Of a stretch of 64,000 bases of DNA, positions 18,048 to 27,289 are shown piece after piece. The notes under the pieces are model-generated. The model did not search any database, was not told the DNA's origin, and saw only the letters and a list, made by a program, of their open reading frames with translations. Location: NCBI GenBank assembly GCA_029251165.1, contig JAQXDW010000067.1:124001-188000 (forward strand), given 5' to 3'. Position 1 is the stretch's first letter, and every line of letters starts with the position of its first letter. Origin of the DNA: Myxococcota bacterium. Its GTDB lineage: Bacteria; Myxococcota_A; UBA796. The position numbers and the translations under genes were made by a program.

Positions 18048-18288
18048 CTCGTGCGCCTAACCCGCTCCCTCCGAGCCGCCGCAGGCACCGTCCCGGAGGA
18101 GTCAAACCAATCAAAACCAATCCCCAAAGATGGCTCTCAGGATGAAATCCTGATGCAGCACCGAGAACTTTGCTGGAGTGACTGTCCATACCGGCTGCTC
18201 CAGCGCCGCGATCGACTCGGCAGGTCGAGACCGCAGCGGCTCACCGGGTACCCTGCAGAGGCTCGCTGCGCGCGAGGCTGCAGCCGCG

Positions 18289-19536
18289 TCACTCGATGTA
18301 GCCCAGCGTTCTCAGGGCATCCTCCATGTCGTCGGAGACCTCGATGGGCTCACCGCTGACGATTCCTGCGGTGGTGTTGGCCTCCCAAGCCGTGCGAGCG
18401 CCGCTCAGCACAGCGTCCTGTCCGTCGACAGGACGCTCCTCACCCGGATCGACGGACAGGTCGAACACTGAGACCCCTTCCGCAGCGATCTGGGGATCCC
18501 AGATGCCCTTCATCCGTCCATCTGGAGACAGGGCGACCTTGCCCTCTCGCTGGCTGACCAGCGGCAGCGGAGAGTCCAGCCGAACCGACCACTCCAGGTC
18601 AAGCCCGAGCCCTCGGGAGATGGCATCGGCGGTCGCGGCATTGGAGACGAGCGGCGGGATCAGGCCCGCGCCCTCCGCGATGAACGGGACCCAGGTCAGG
18701 GGCTCATAGACCCACGAGCCGTGCCCAGAGCGACCGTGCTCGCCGAGCAGCTCGCCGTGGTCCGAGGTCACGACGATCACGGTGTCCTCGCGGTGTGGAC
18801 CGAGGGCCGCGAGGATGTCTCCGATCCGCGAGTCGGTGTCCTCGACGACAGCATGGTAGGCCTTGAAGTAGGCGAGCATCGCGCCCGCTTCCCCCTCCCA
18901 GACCCGCTTGATGTTGAAGCCGCGCTTTCGGACCCATCGATCCTCCACCCCCCAGCGCTCCTGAGCCGCGCTGGAGGGATTGAGCGGCTGGTGTGGCCCC
19001 CAGAGGTGAAGGTAGAGGAAGTGTCGCTCGTCGTCGTCCCAGTCAGCGACCTGCTCGGCGACAAGTCCCGCCGCGCTCCGGTCAGCCGGCAGGCGGGTGT
19101 AGTCATCGAAGCCCCGGTCGAAGCCGAGATCCGACCGCACGATTGGGTTGGCATACAGGCCGCTGGTCTGGAAGCCGCGCGCGGAGAGCTCCTCGGCGAT
19201 GGTGGGAATCGGCGGGAGCGGTGGGTAGGCGCCCTGCTTCTCCATCTTCGTCGGCATCGGGTAGTCCCAGCCGTGCTCGCGGAGGGAGGTGCCGGTGAAG
19301 ATCGAGACCATGCTCGGCGCCGTCCAGGTCCCCGCCGCCCATGCACGGGTGGCTGCGCCGCCACGGAGGCCAATGGAGTCGAGGTTTGGGGTGGATGCAC
19401 GCTGGATTGCACCGGCACGCAGGGTGTCGACCACGATCAAGAGGGCATGCTTGCGGGCCCCTTCTGTCGGCGGATGTGGCTTTGGCTTGCGCTCACATCC
19501 CACGACAAGCCCCAGCGTCAGCCAGACTGCGACCAC
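18289..19536 (-). CDS. Sulfatase-fold (alkaline phosphatase superfamily) lipoprotein with Thr at the nucleophile position
   Basis: 415 residues from GTG 19536, which sits five bases after GGAGG and starts a short signal ending in VVGC (C14); the ATG 60 codons upstream gives no signal sequence. Core motifs: LLIVVDTLRAG with metal-ligand D37, TPNLDSI, WTAPSMVSIFTG where sulfatases have C/S-x-P-S-R, and VTSDHGELLGEHG near residue 310. Threonine T72 takes the nucleophile place and Met replaces the Arg, so no formylglycine can form; this resembles phosphoglycerol/phosphoethanolamine transferases or phosphodiesterases. Divergent from the HEAT gene across 46 bases. Confidence 0.85.
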   Translation of the reverse strand: MVAVWLTLGLVVGCERKPKPHPPTEGARKHALLIVVDTLRAGAIQRASTPNLDSIGLRGGAATRAWAAGTWTAPSMVSIFTGTSLREHGWDYPMPTKMEKQGAYPPLPPIPTIAEELSARGFQTSGLYANPIVRSDLGFDRGFDDYTRLPADRSAAGLVAEQVADWDDDERHFLYLHLWGPHQPLNPSSAAQERWGVEDRWVRKRGFNIKRVWEGEAGAMLAYFKAYHAVVEDTDSRIGDILAALGPHREDTVIVVTSDHGELLGEHGRSGHGSWVYEPLTWVPFIAEGAGLIPPLVSNAATADAISRGLGLDLEWSVRLDSPLPLVSQREGKVALSPDGRMKGIWDPQIAAEGVSVFDLSVDPGEERPVDGQDAVLSGARTAWEANTTAGIVSGEPIEVSDDMEDALRTLGYIE

Positions 19537-19582
19537 TTCTTCCTCCCGAGTGCGGGATAACGCGGCGCGGTACAGTGGGGCG

Positions 19583-22495
19583 ATGCCCTCCCCTCGCTTT
19601 GATCTGGTTCTCCTCCGCAGCGCTCCGCTCACCGCCGGCGAGCTGTCCAGCAGCCTCCACCTCGTCGAGCAGTGGCGGCAGCGCCGCTGGGCACATGTCA
19701 CAGACTTCAAGCTCATCGCGCTGGAGGGACTGGGTACTCATCGGGTCTGGGCTGGATTTCGATACACCGAGCCGGATCGGGAGCTAGACGAGCTGCCGCG
19801 GATCGCGCTGATGCTGGAGTCGCTGCTCCTGTCCGTGCCCGGGGCGCGCATACGAGTGCGGGACGATCTCGCCATCTTCAGCCATGACCACCGACGGTTC
19901 ACCCTCAAAGGAACCGCCGGACTCCCAGAGCTGGATCCCGGCTGGTATCCGCCCGAAGAGGCCTGGCTACAGGTCGACCTCCCCGCCGCCGTCGAGGCCT
20001 CTGCCGGTCCTCCTCAGACCGAGTCCGAGCTGCTCGACCTCCTGGAGATCATCGAGCGGGCTGGCGAGGACAGCGCGCTCATTCGTGCCGGTGCTGGTGG
20101 TGCTGTCCGCTATGGACCCCAGCTCCAGGCGCTGACCGCTCGGCGTCAATTCTCTGCCGGAGCGTGCACCCTCCTCGCTTCGCTCGCCCAGCGCGAGCTG
20201 GCCCTGCTCCACGACAACGCCGGAACCGCTCAGCAGATCGTCCTCGACGGCGATGCCCGAGAGCGGGAGGCGGCCAGACGTCTGCTGTCGGCGCTGTCGA
20301 TGACCTCGGCAGCTGACGAGGCCAAGGAAGAGCCGGGAGCGACCAGCGTCGCGACCATCGGCATGGCGATCCTGGAGTCGGTGGGCTGGGAAGAAGACGA
20401 AGACCCAGAGACCGAGGAGATTTGGGAAGACGATCTGTTCACCGAGGATCTGGAGCTGCTCTCCGCACCAGACGCCGATCTCCCAGAGAGCCCGCTGGCA
20501 GAAGCACTGCGCGCTGGAGTTGACCCGGAGACCCTCCGCGGGATGGTGCACCACGGTGGCCGGGAAGGGCTCGCGACATCCATCCTGCTGATGCTCTCCG
20601 GGAGCGATGCAGAAGCCACCGGAGCCGCTGCGCTGCTCGCACAGGGGGTCTGGCCTGGACGTCGCGTTCCGGGCCTGACCGATGCTCTGCACAGCCTCGC
20701 GAGCGCCCCATCTCGCCCCACAGCCACCCGCCAGGTCGCGGTCCGAGCCTTGGCAGCAACCCGACGGCCCGACGCTGGCCCGCTGCTCATTCAGCTCAGC
20801 GCCTCAGAGAGCCTCGACATCGCACGAGAAGCACTGCTGGCGCTTGGACATGTCGTCGGCGCCTCCGCACGGCGTCGGGTGCGGGAGGCGCTCGCAGATG
20901 CCCGCCTCGCGGCCTGGGCGCTCGCCTCAATGGCAAAGGCTGGTGACGTCGCCGGCTTTGATGCCGCCGCTGGACTGATTCGGGCCCGTGAGGCCTCCCT
21001 CCAGCGTGCGGCCGCCCGCTACCTCGATCAGCTCGGCGGTCGACGGGCGCTGCCGCTGGTCGAGGCGCTGTACCAGAGCAGCCAGGACTGGGAGGTGAAG
21101 CTGGAGGCGGCCGCAGCGCTCGCCCGCCTCGCCCCGGTAGAGAAGCTCAGCGCGGTGCTCAATGTCCAGGACCCCGAGGTTCTCACCTGGGGGCTGTGGT
21201 CTCTGGGGCGCTCAGGTCGCGCCGATGCCGCGGACTGGATCCGCAGCGCAGCAAGCAGCCCCCGCGCAGAGATTCGAGAGGCTGCAGTGGTCGCGCTTGG
21301 AGAGCAGAGGCTCCCCGCCGAGACACCGATCCTCCTGGAGTGTCTCTCGGATGCCGATCCGGGGGTGGCAGCGGCCGCAGCAGAGGCTCTGGGACGCTGT
21401 GGAGATCGCAGGGCCGTCGCAGTCCTCCGAGAGCTGGCCCGTCAGCCTGGCCCGCTTGGAGAGCAGGCTCGCCGCGCCCTCCGCGATGGACACCAGCTCC
21501 GCTTGCCGCCACCAGACACCTGGCTGGTGGTGCGAGCAGTCAGCCCCGCCCCGCTCTCACAGACCGCATGCGAGCACATCTCCGCAGCCCTGGGACAGGC
21601 CGATCTACAGCTCTCACTCCAGCCACAACGGTTCGAGGCCCGAAAGCAGATCGCTCCTGGAGACACCGCCGCGCTGCGGAGTCTGGTCGCCGCCCTGGAG
21701 TCGCTCGTCGTCTCTGTCCCCGGCCTGCGCTGGAGTGTCCGAGATCCCCAGGCCATCATTCGACGGCTGGGCAATCACTTCATCCTCAGCGCCCAGACCG
21801 GCGCAGTCGCACGAGACGCCGGCTGGTTTCCCCAGACGCCCCCCCTCCCCGACACCGATCGACCCCAGCTCGCCGCGGCACCGCCGCCACCTCAGGAGTT
21901 CCACAGCCTGCCCATCACCGTGACCTCTCGAGACATCGACGATGATCTCTCCCTGCACAGCGTGCAGGCCGCGGCGCCGCTGCCGGCATGGGAGGCACCA
22001 GAGGAGGCCACGGAGTCGATGGAGCTGACCATCGGACGCTGGCTAGAAGATGCGGAGCCCGAAGAGGAGCCGGCTCGCGCAGAGGTCCGGTCTGTACGGG
22101 ATGCCCTGAGCCTGGGGCAGACCGAAGCCGTACTCCATGAGCTGGCCGGGAGAGCGCTCCGAGACACTGAGCGCTCTGACCTCAAGGGATGGCTGGCTGG
22201 AGGCGACCACCAGTCTCGCATCCTCGCCTGCAGGATTATCGAGGTCACAGGAGAAGCCGACCTCCTCCCTGACGTCCTCCCGAGCCTCGCGGCCTCCGAT
22301 GCCTTGGAGCGTCGACAGGCCGCACGCGCGGTGGGGGCCATCGGCGACAGCGACTGCCTCAAGCCACTCGCTGCGCTGCTGACAGACTCCGATGTAGACG
22401 TTGTCGCTGCAGCAAGAGAGGCAATCTCGGCGATCAGCGGACCATCTCTTGGAGATGACCAACCGGTAGCACCCGCTGGCCCCGGGGCGTGGTAA
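19583..22495 (+). CDS. HEAT-repeat protein with a duplicated N-terminal-type domain
   Basis: 970 residues from ATG 19583; the frame is open further upstream but that part overlaps the divergent sulfatase gene and its start. Residues 1-125 form an alpha/beta domain (FDLVLLRSAPL...ALMLESLLLSVPGARIRVRDD...GWYPPEE). The same pattern recurs at ~646-750 (WLVVRAVSPAPL...AALESLVVSVPGLRWSVRD...GWFPQ). Between them, ~380-640, and again at ~830-960, are HEAT-like repeats (AREALLALGHVVG, AAAAEALGRCGDRRAV, QAARAVGAIGDSDCL). An acidic, low-complexity segment (EEDEDPETEE) lies near 270. No catalytic motif; a scaffold is likely. The duplicated domain is not one I recognise. Confidence 0.8.
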   Translation: MPSPRFDLVLLRSAPLTAGELSSSLHLVEQWRQRRWAHVTDFKLIALEGLGTHRVWAGFRYTEPDRELDELPRIALMLESLLLSVPGARIRVRDDLAIFSHDHRRFTLKGTAGLPELDPGWYPPEEAWLQVDLPAAVEASAGPPQTESELLDLLEIIERAGEDSALIRAGAGGAVRYGPQLQALTARRQFSAGACTLLASLAQRELALLHDNAGTAQQIVLDGDAREREAARRLLSALSMTSAADEAKEEPGATSVATIGMAILESVGWEEDEDPETEEIWEDDLFTEDLELLSAPDADLPESPLAEALRAGVDPETLRGMVHHGGREGLATSILLMLSGSDAEATGAAALLAQGVWPGRRVPGLTDALHSLASAPSRPTATRQVAVRALAATRRPDAGPLLIQLSASESLDIAREALLALGHVVGASARRRVREALADARLAAWALASMAKAGDVAGFDAAAGLIRAREASLQRAAARYLDQLGGRRALPLVEALYQSSQDWEVKLEAAAALARLAPVEKLSAVLNVQDPEVLTWGLWSLGRSGRADAADWIRSAASSPRAEIREAAVVALGEQRLPAETPILLECLSDADPGVAAAAAEALGRCGDRRAVAVLRELARQPGPLGEQARRALRDGHQLRLPPPDTWLVVRAVSPAPLSQTACEHISAALGQADLQLSLQPQRFEARKQIAPGDTAALRSLVAALESLVVSVPGLRWSVRDPQAIIRRLGNHFILSAQTGAVARDAGWFPQTPPLPDTDRPQLAAAPPPPQEFHSLPITVTSRDIDDDLSLHSVQAAAPLPAWEAPEEATESMELTIGRWLEDAEPEEEPARAEVRSVRDALSLGQTEAVLHELAGRALRDTERSDLKGWLAGGDHQSRILACRIIEVTGEADLLPDVLPSLAASDALERRQAARAVGAIGDSDCLKPLAALLTDSDVDVVAAAREAISAISGPSLGDDQPVAPAGPGAW

Positions 22496-22519
22496 GCTGA
22501 TTTCGCTGAAAAATCGGGG

Positions 22520-24463
22520 ATGAGGATGCGCATCTGGACCACGCTGATGTTGATGACCGGGGGCTGCACCTGGATCTCTCAGGCTGACATCGACGCCCGA
22601 CAAGACGACGTTGATGACGACGGAGACGGCTTCCTCGCCGTGGATGACTGCGACGATGACGACGACACCATCAACCCTGGCGTCGAGGAAGTCTGGTACG
22701 ACGGCATCGACGCAGACTGTGCGGGAGACGACGACTATGACGCAGACACCGATGGCTATGTGCCCGACAGCTACTTCGGCCTGACCACGGCTGGTGTGGA
22801 CGGCACCGGCCTGCTGGCAGACGGAGACTGTGACGACACAGACAGCGGCATCTACCCGACGGCGGTAGACACCTGGTACGACGGGACCGACACAGACTGT
22901 GTCGGAAACAACGACTACGACGCAGACGCCGATGGCTACGTCTCAGACGAGTTCGTTGATGACGCTGGCCTCCCCGGCGGAGACTGCGACGACACCAACG
23001 AGGACTACTCACCGGGCATCGATGAGGCCTGGTACGACGGCATCGACGCAGACTGTGCGGGAGACAACGACTACGACGCAGACGCCGATGGCTACGTCTC
23101 GGACATTCACGAGGGCCTCAAGACCGCTGGCCAGCCGACCTCGGATCGCCTCGACGGTGGCGACTGCGACGACTCCAGCGCAGCCTTCTCCCCGGGGGTC
23201 GTTGAGATCTGGTACGACGGCGACGACGCAGACTGTGCAGGAGACAACGACTACGACGCAGACGCAGACGGCTACACCCCTGAGGCCTACAAGGCCAACG
23301 CTGGCCTGCCAGATGGTGACTGCGATGACACCGACGAGGACGTCAACCCCTCCTCAATGGAGGTCCTCAGCGACGTCCGCGACCTCGACTGTGACGGCAG
23401 CGGTGACTCCATGTTTGCACTGGAGATGGCAGACTTCACTGGCTGGAGCAGCCCGACGACACCGCGGTTCGACCAGAACGTCAGCGCGATCTACCTGTCG
23501 CTCATCACCGAGCAGGTCACCATCAGCGGCCTGACCTACTACGACTCCGCCATCGCGATTGCCTTCGATCCAACGGACCCCCTCGCCGGCCCGCAAGAGG
23601 TCTACCCGTGGCTCAAGCACACCGTTGATCCTTCCAGCTACTCGCTGACTGCGGGACATGACTTTGTGGTCACCAATTCCCACATCCTGGGCATTACCGG
23701 GCTGCTGTTCTCCACCCACCGCACCATGCGGCTGGGTGGCTACGATCTGTCCGCCACGCAGCTCGACGGGGCGCTGTTCAACACCCCCTCCGGCGATCTC
23801 GTCGATGCCTTCACGGACATGAGTCTCGCGCAAGACTCCGACGGCATGCTGCACGGGATCGGCTGCGATGACACCACCGGCGTTGTACAGTATTTCTCGA
23901 CTCCCCTCGCCTCTGCCGTCGACGACGAGATCGACAACACCGAGATCCTGAACAACTTCGAGGCTCAAGCCTGCGAGCTTCATCTGCTCGACTCGCCCAC
24001 CGGCAGCCTCATCTCTTCCCAGAGCACAGGGCTGGTCACCGACACCTTCGACACCACAGCGTCCGGACTGACGCTGGTCGCTGACAACCTCAACTCGGCC
24101 TACACCCCGTTCGCCATCGAGGTCCCAGATGGCGGCGCAGCGGTGCTGGTGGTCATCGCAGATCCAGACGCAATCTACGTGTTCGAGGATGACATCATCC
24201 ACTACACCCAGTCGCTGACGAGCGCCCCCATCTCTGTGCAGGCCAGCTACGACCCAGACACCGGCGACCTGCTGATTGCATACGCCGATGACGCGGGAGA
24301 CGCCTGGCTGCTCCTCGGCGATCCGACCACTGGCACGATGGACGAATACAGCATCTCAATCGACTTCTCCGCCACCGACGCGGCAGCCTGGATCTACAAC
24401 AGCGTGGTGACCGTCGCCGTGACCGGCACCAACGAGCTCGCGCTCGGCGCGGCAGAGCTGTAG
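22520..24463 (+). CDS. Lipoprotein with MopE-type metal-binding repeats
   Basis: 647 residues. The signal ends in MTGGC (C16). Residues ~28-295 contain successive units with the pattern D-x-D-x-DGY, GDCDD and WYDG-x-D-x-DC, characteristic of the putative metal-binding motif named after Methylococcus MopE and frequent in myxobacterial exported proteins; the Asp arrays suit Ca2+. The remaining ~350 residues are beta-rich (DUF-like, Thr/Asp-rich) and unassigned. Two close ATGs (22520 and 22526) are possible starts. Only 9 bases separate its stop from the convergent protease stop. Confidence 0.88.
   Translation: MRMRIWTTLMLMTGGCTWISQADIDARQDDVDDDGDGFLAVDDCDDDDDTINPGVEEVWYDGIDADCAGDDDYDADTDGYVPDSYFGLTTAGVDGTGLLADGDCDDTDSGIYPTAVDTWYDGTDTDCVGNNDYDADADGYVSDEFVDDAGLPGGDCDDTNEDYSPGIDEAWYDGIDADCAGDNDYDADADGYVSDIHEGLKTAGQPTSDRLDGGDCDDSSAAFSPGVVEIWYDGDDADCAGDNDYDADADGYTPEAYKANAGLPDGDCDDTDEDVNPSSMEVLSDVRDLDCDGSGDSMFALEMADFTGWSSPTTPRFDQNVSAIYLSLITEQVTISGLTYYDSAIAIAFDPTDPLAGPQEVYPWLKHTVDPSSYSLTAGHDFVVTNSHILGITGLLFSTHRTMRLGGYDLSATQLDGALFNTPSGDLVDAFTDMSLAQDSDGMLHGIGCDDTTGVVQYFSTPLASAVDDEIDNTEILNNFEAQACELHLLDSPTGSLISSQSTGLVTDTFDTTASGLTLVADNLNSAYTPFAIEVPDGGAAVLVVIADPDAIYVFEDDIIHYTQSLTSAPISVQASYDPDTGDLLIAYADDAGDAWLLLGDPTTGTMDEYSISIDFSATDAAAWIYNSVVTVAVTGTNELALGAAEL
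22690..23290 (+). repeat. Four coding repeats in the MopE-like gene
   Basis: Near-identical ~75-base blocks beginning TGGTACGACGG start at about 22694, 22874, 23031 and 23213; each encodes WYDGxDxDCxGxxDYDADxDGY. Spacing is about 157-182 bases. The close nucleotide identity suggests recent duplication or ongoing recombination. Confidence 0.8.
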
Positions 24464-24472
24464 CGGCTCGCC

Positions 24473-27016
24473 TCAGTGCTCCGCTGCGGCGCCGTCTTCT
24501 GAGACTCGCCCCAGGACGTGGTATCGGCGGGTGGTCGTCGCACCCTGATCGTCGACCACCTCGACGGTGAGAGCGTGGTGTCCGCCGCCAACGACCACCT
24601 CAGCACTCAGCTCGGCGCGATCTCCGTGTCCCTGAACCCAAGCGATCTTCTCGTAGTCCCACCACACCGTGACCGAGTCAATTCCGCTGTCGTCAGCGGC
24701 GGAGATGCCGACGTCGAGGTGTCCAGCGTCGCTCTCCATGGGCAAGGTGGTGGTGAGGGTTGGTGGCTGAATGCGGACGGCATCGCCGCTCTCCGGAACA
24801 GTCAGTGGAACACGCAAGACCTCACCGCGCCCCTCGGCATCAACCCGAAGCTCCAGGGGCAGATCCGCGATCGGCCCCTCTGGGAGCACAACGCCGATCT
24901 CGAGCGTTCCATGGGCTCCGGCCAGCAGAGACTCCAGCGCGACCTCTCGGCTGAGCAGCTCGACGGTGGCATCATCTGGGAGCGCAATGCGTGCGCGGAT
25001 GTTGGTGAGGTTCTCGAGGCTGTGGTTCTCCAAGGTCACCGCGAGGCGCGCCTCATCGGCCGCTCTGACCAAGGCACCAGAGGCAGCCATCGCGATGGGC
25101 GAGCGGCCCTCAATCAGGAGCCGGACAGACTCTGCGGCGACCGGCGAGTGGGCATCCGCGTAGACGTCGACGTGGACCAGATCGACTCTGGAGACGTCCG
25201 ACATCGGCAAGGTGACCATCGCACTGCCCAGCCCGAGCGCGCCGGGTGAGAGTGTACCGATGGGGAGAGTGAGCCCTTCCCAGGGGAGCCGACTGTCCTC
25301 GGCATCCAGGCGAATCCGGAGGCGGTTGAGCGGCTGGCTGGAGAGGTTTCGGACCTCTGCACGAACCTCGACCTTCTCGCCAGCCCGCGGCGGATCGACC
25401 ACCTTCACCGTGACCTCGACGGCAGGGATGCCGCCGGGCACCGGTGCCGGGGACCAGTCGATGCTGCGGAAGCCGAAGGTCTCGACCATCAGCGCCTCCT
25501 CTTCCTGGGTGGCGACCGGGAGCAGGTCATCGATCGCAGCAAGCACGGAGGTGCGATCAGCCCCCCCCGAAGACAGGAGGGCACGCTCAGCAAAAGACAC
25601 CAGGTAGTCGCCGCGGTCGAGGGCCTCGCCATCACGCCAGCCGATGCGCTCGTTGACGTAGGTGAGCACTGGAGTGGAGGCGATCTCGATGAGGTCATCG
25701 GGGAGCGAGGCACCGCCGCGAGAGAAGGTCCCGGGCAGAACCCAGAGATCCGGCTCCAGCCCCTCTCCGGTCAGAATCGGAGTGCGCTCCTCACCGAGCT
25801 TGTACTCAGCCACCGTCAGCTTCATCTCGACCCGGGAGTCCCGGTCGCCGCTGCGAAGCTCGTGACGCATCTGAACCGTGCCCTTGCCGTGGCTCCGCTC
25901 TCCAATGAGCACCGCTCGCTCCTGCAGCGCCAGAGCTCCGGCGAGGATCTCCGAGGCGCTGGCAGAGCGGTTGTTCACCAAGAGGACCACCGGAGCCTCG
26001 ACCTCGTCTCCCTCGATCCGAGCGGGGTAGCGGCGCAGCAGGTTGCGGACCTCAGCCCCGTCGCGGCCCTCGGTGGTGAGGATGAGGCCCTCGCTGAGAA
26101 ACAGATCGACGCTGCGACAAGCCTGGAGCATCGATCCGCCGGTGTTTCCACGCAGGTCGACGATCATTCCGGTCAGCTCACCGGCCGCTCGGAACTCCGA
26201 GAGGGCCTGGCGCATCCAGCGAACGGTCTGCTCAGAGAAGTTATCGATGCGGATGATGCCGACTCCGCGCTCGGTGCGCTCCCAGCTGACGTTGGGGATT
26301 CGAACGACCTCGCGAACAAAGCGGAGGGGAAGGATCTCAGAGGACTCCCCACCATCTCGGCGAACAGTCAGGATGACCGGGGAGCCTTCCTCGCCTCGGA
26401 TCCGGCTGATGGACTGGTCTGTGGACAACCCGACGGTAGAGAAGCCGTCGATCTCCAGGATGACATCGCCGGAGAGGAGCCCTCCACGCTCTGCCGGTCC
26501 ATCCGGGAAGACCTCTCGCACCACCAGCTCACCGTCTTCCTCACCGATGCGGGAGCCCACGCCAGTCAGCCGCCCCTTGATGCGCTCGTCGAAGCGCGCG
26601 AGCCGCCCCCGATACATGACCACCGAGTGGCGGTCCATCGCCCTCGAGACGCCCCGAAGCAGCTCGACCGTGAGATCAACCTCATCGGGAATCACGCCGG
26701 GGCCGGAGCGGATGCTGCGCTCTATGAGCGAGAGTGCAGCAGTGACATCCTCCAGGTCCTCCGCAGAGAGCTGCACCCGCGAGAACTCACCAGACTCGCC
26801 ATGAGACAGGACGATCTCGCGGTCGAAGGTCTCGACAATGAGCCAAGGGACAGCATCCTCTGCGGCTTCTGCAGCAAGCTCCAGGGCGTCGATCACATCC
26901 AGCTCATCGACCCAGAGGTACCGGTCGTCGATGAGGTCGACAGCGCGGGCGTAGATCTCTGGCTCAGACTCGGCGTGTGCGGCAGAGAGGAGCAGGGACA
27001 GGGCGGCTGGGAGCAT
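24473..27016 (-). CDS. S41-family (carboxy-terminal processing) peptidase with PDZ and long C-terminal beta domain
   Basis: 847 residues from ATG 27016, which follows a GAGGAGAGGA and starts a signal peptide (cleavage near SAAHA-ES). PDZ domain at ~145-235 (GLLSGDVILEIDG). The peptidase core has VDLRGNTGG (287-294), NNRSASASE with catalytic S353, and HGKGTVQ with K378; the S-to-K spacing of 25 equals that of E. coli Tsp. The position of Tsp's Asp441 is L364 here. After about residue 470 come ~380 residues of beta-rich, CARDB-like repeats that ordinary CtpA proteins lack. Likely periplasmic processing or degradation enzyme. Divergent from larB. Confidence 0.9.
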   Translation of the reverse strand: MLPAALSLLLSAAHAESEPEIYARAVDLIDDRYLWVDELDVIDALELAAEAAEDAVPWLIVETFDREIVLSHGESGEFSRVQLSAEDLEDVTAALSLIERSIRSGPGVIPDEVDLTVELLRGVSRAMDRHSVVMYRGRLARFDERIKGRLTGVGSRIGEEDGELVVREVFPDGPAERGGLLSGDVILEIDGFSTVGLSTDQSISRIRGEEGSPVILTVRRDGGESSEILPLRFVREVVRIPNVSWERTERGVGIIRIDNFSEQTVRWMRQALSEFRAAGELTGMIVDLRGNTGGSMLQACRSVDLFLSEGLILTTEGRDGAEVRNLLRRYPARIEGDEVEAPVVLLVNNRSASASEILAGALALQERAVLIGERSHGKGTVQMRHELRSGDRDSRVEMKLTVAEYKLGEERTPILTGEGLEPDLWVLPGTFSRGGASLPDDLIEIASTPVLTYVNERIGWRDGEALDRGDYLVSFAERALLSSGGADRTSVLAAIDDLLPVATQEEEALMVETFGFRSIDWSPAPVPGGIPAVEVTVKVVDPPRAGEKVEVRAEVRNLSSQPLNRLRIRLDAEDSRLPWEGLTLPIGTLSPGALGLGSAMVTLPMSDVSRVDLVHVDVYADAHSPVAAESVRLLIEGRSPIAMAASGALVRAADEARLAVTLENHSLENLTNIRARIALPDDATVELLSREVALESLLAGAHGTLEIGVVLPEGPIADLPLELRVDAEGRGEVLRVPLTVPESGDAVRIQPPTLTTTLPMESDAGHLDVGISAADDSGIDSVTVWWDYEKIAWVQGHGDRAELSAEVVVGGGHHALTVEVVDDQGATTTRRYHVLGRVSEDGAAAEH

Positions 27017-27202
27017 GAACAATCCTCTCCTCAGTAGGGTAATACCGATTCGGTGTGCTGGTACTGTCGGGCCCACATTTTCCGACTCATCCACCAGCGG
27101 CAGCCCACAGGCAGCCGACAGCAACAACCCTCAGTCCCGCCATGAGCGTCCCAGAACAGCGGACCAAGGTGCTGCATCTTCCGGTGACTGGAGGCCTTTC
27201 TG

Positions 27203-27234
27203 GAGCCGGTCTCCAAGGAGAGGCTCAAAAAAAA
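27203..27234 (+). promoter_or_regulatory. Leader hairpin upstream of larB
   Basis: GAGCC-gg-TCTCC (27203-27214) pairs with GGAGA-GGCTC (27217-27226) around a 2-base loop with a GG bulge, then eight A residues follow. It lies 56 bases before the larB start in the divergent 273-base region. As a plus-strand transcript it would be a strong hairpin without a U-run, so regulatory rather than terminating. Confidence 0.3.
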
Positions 27235-27289
27235 TGGAGGTTCGCCCCACGGCGTTATATCCAGACTCGATTTTACGCAGGAGATCGCC

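Noticed and set aside
25862..27037. Long plus-strand open frame of 391 codons
   Set aside because: Lies opposite the S41 protease, which has a signal peptide, PDZ and catalytic Ser/Lys; the translation has no family features.
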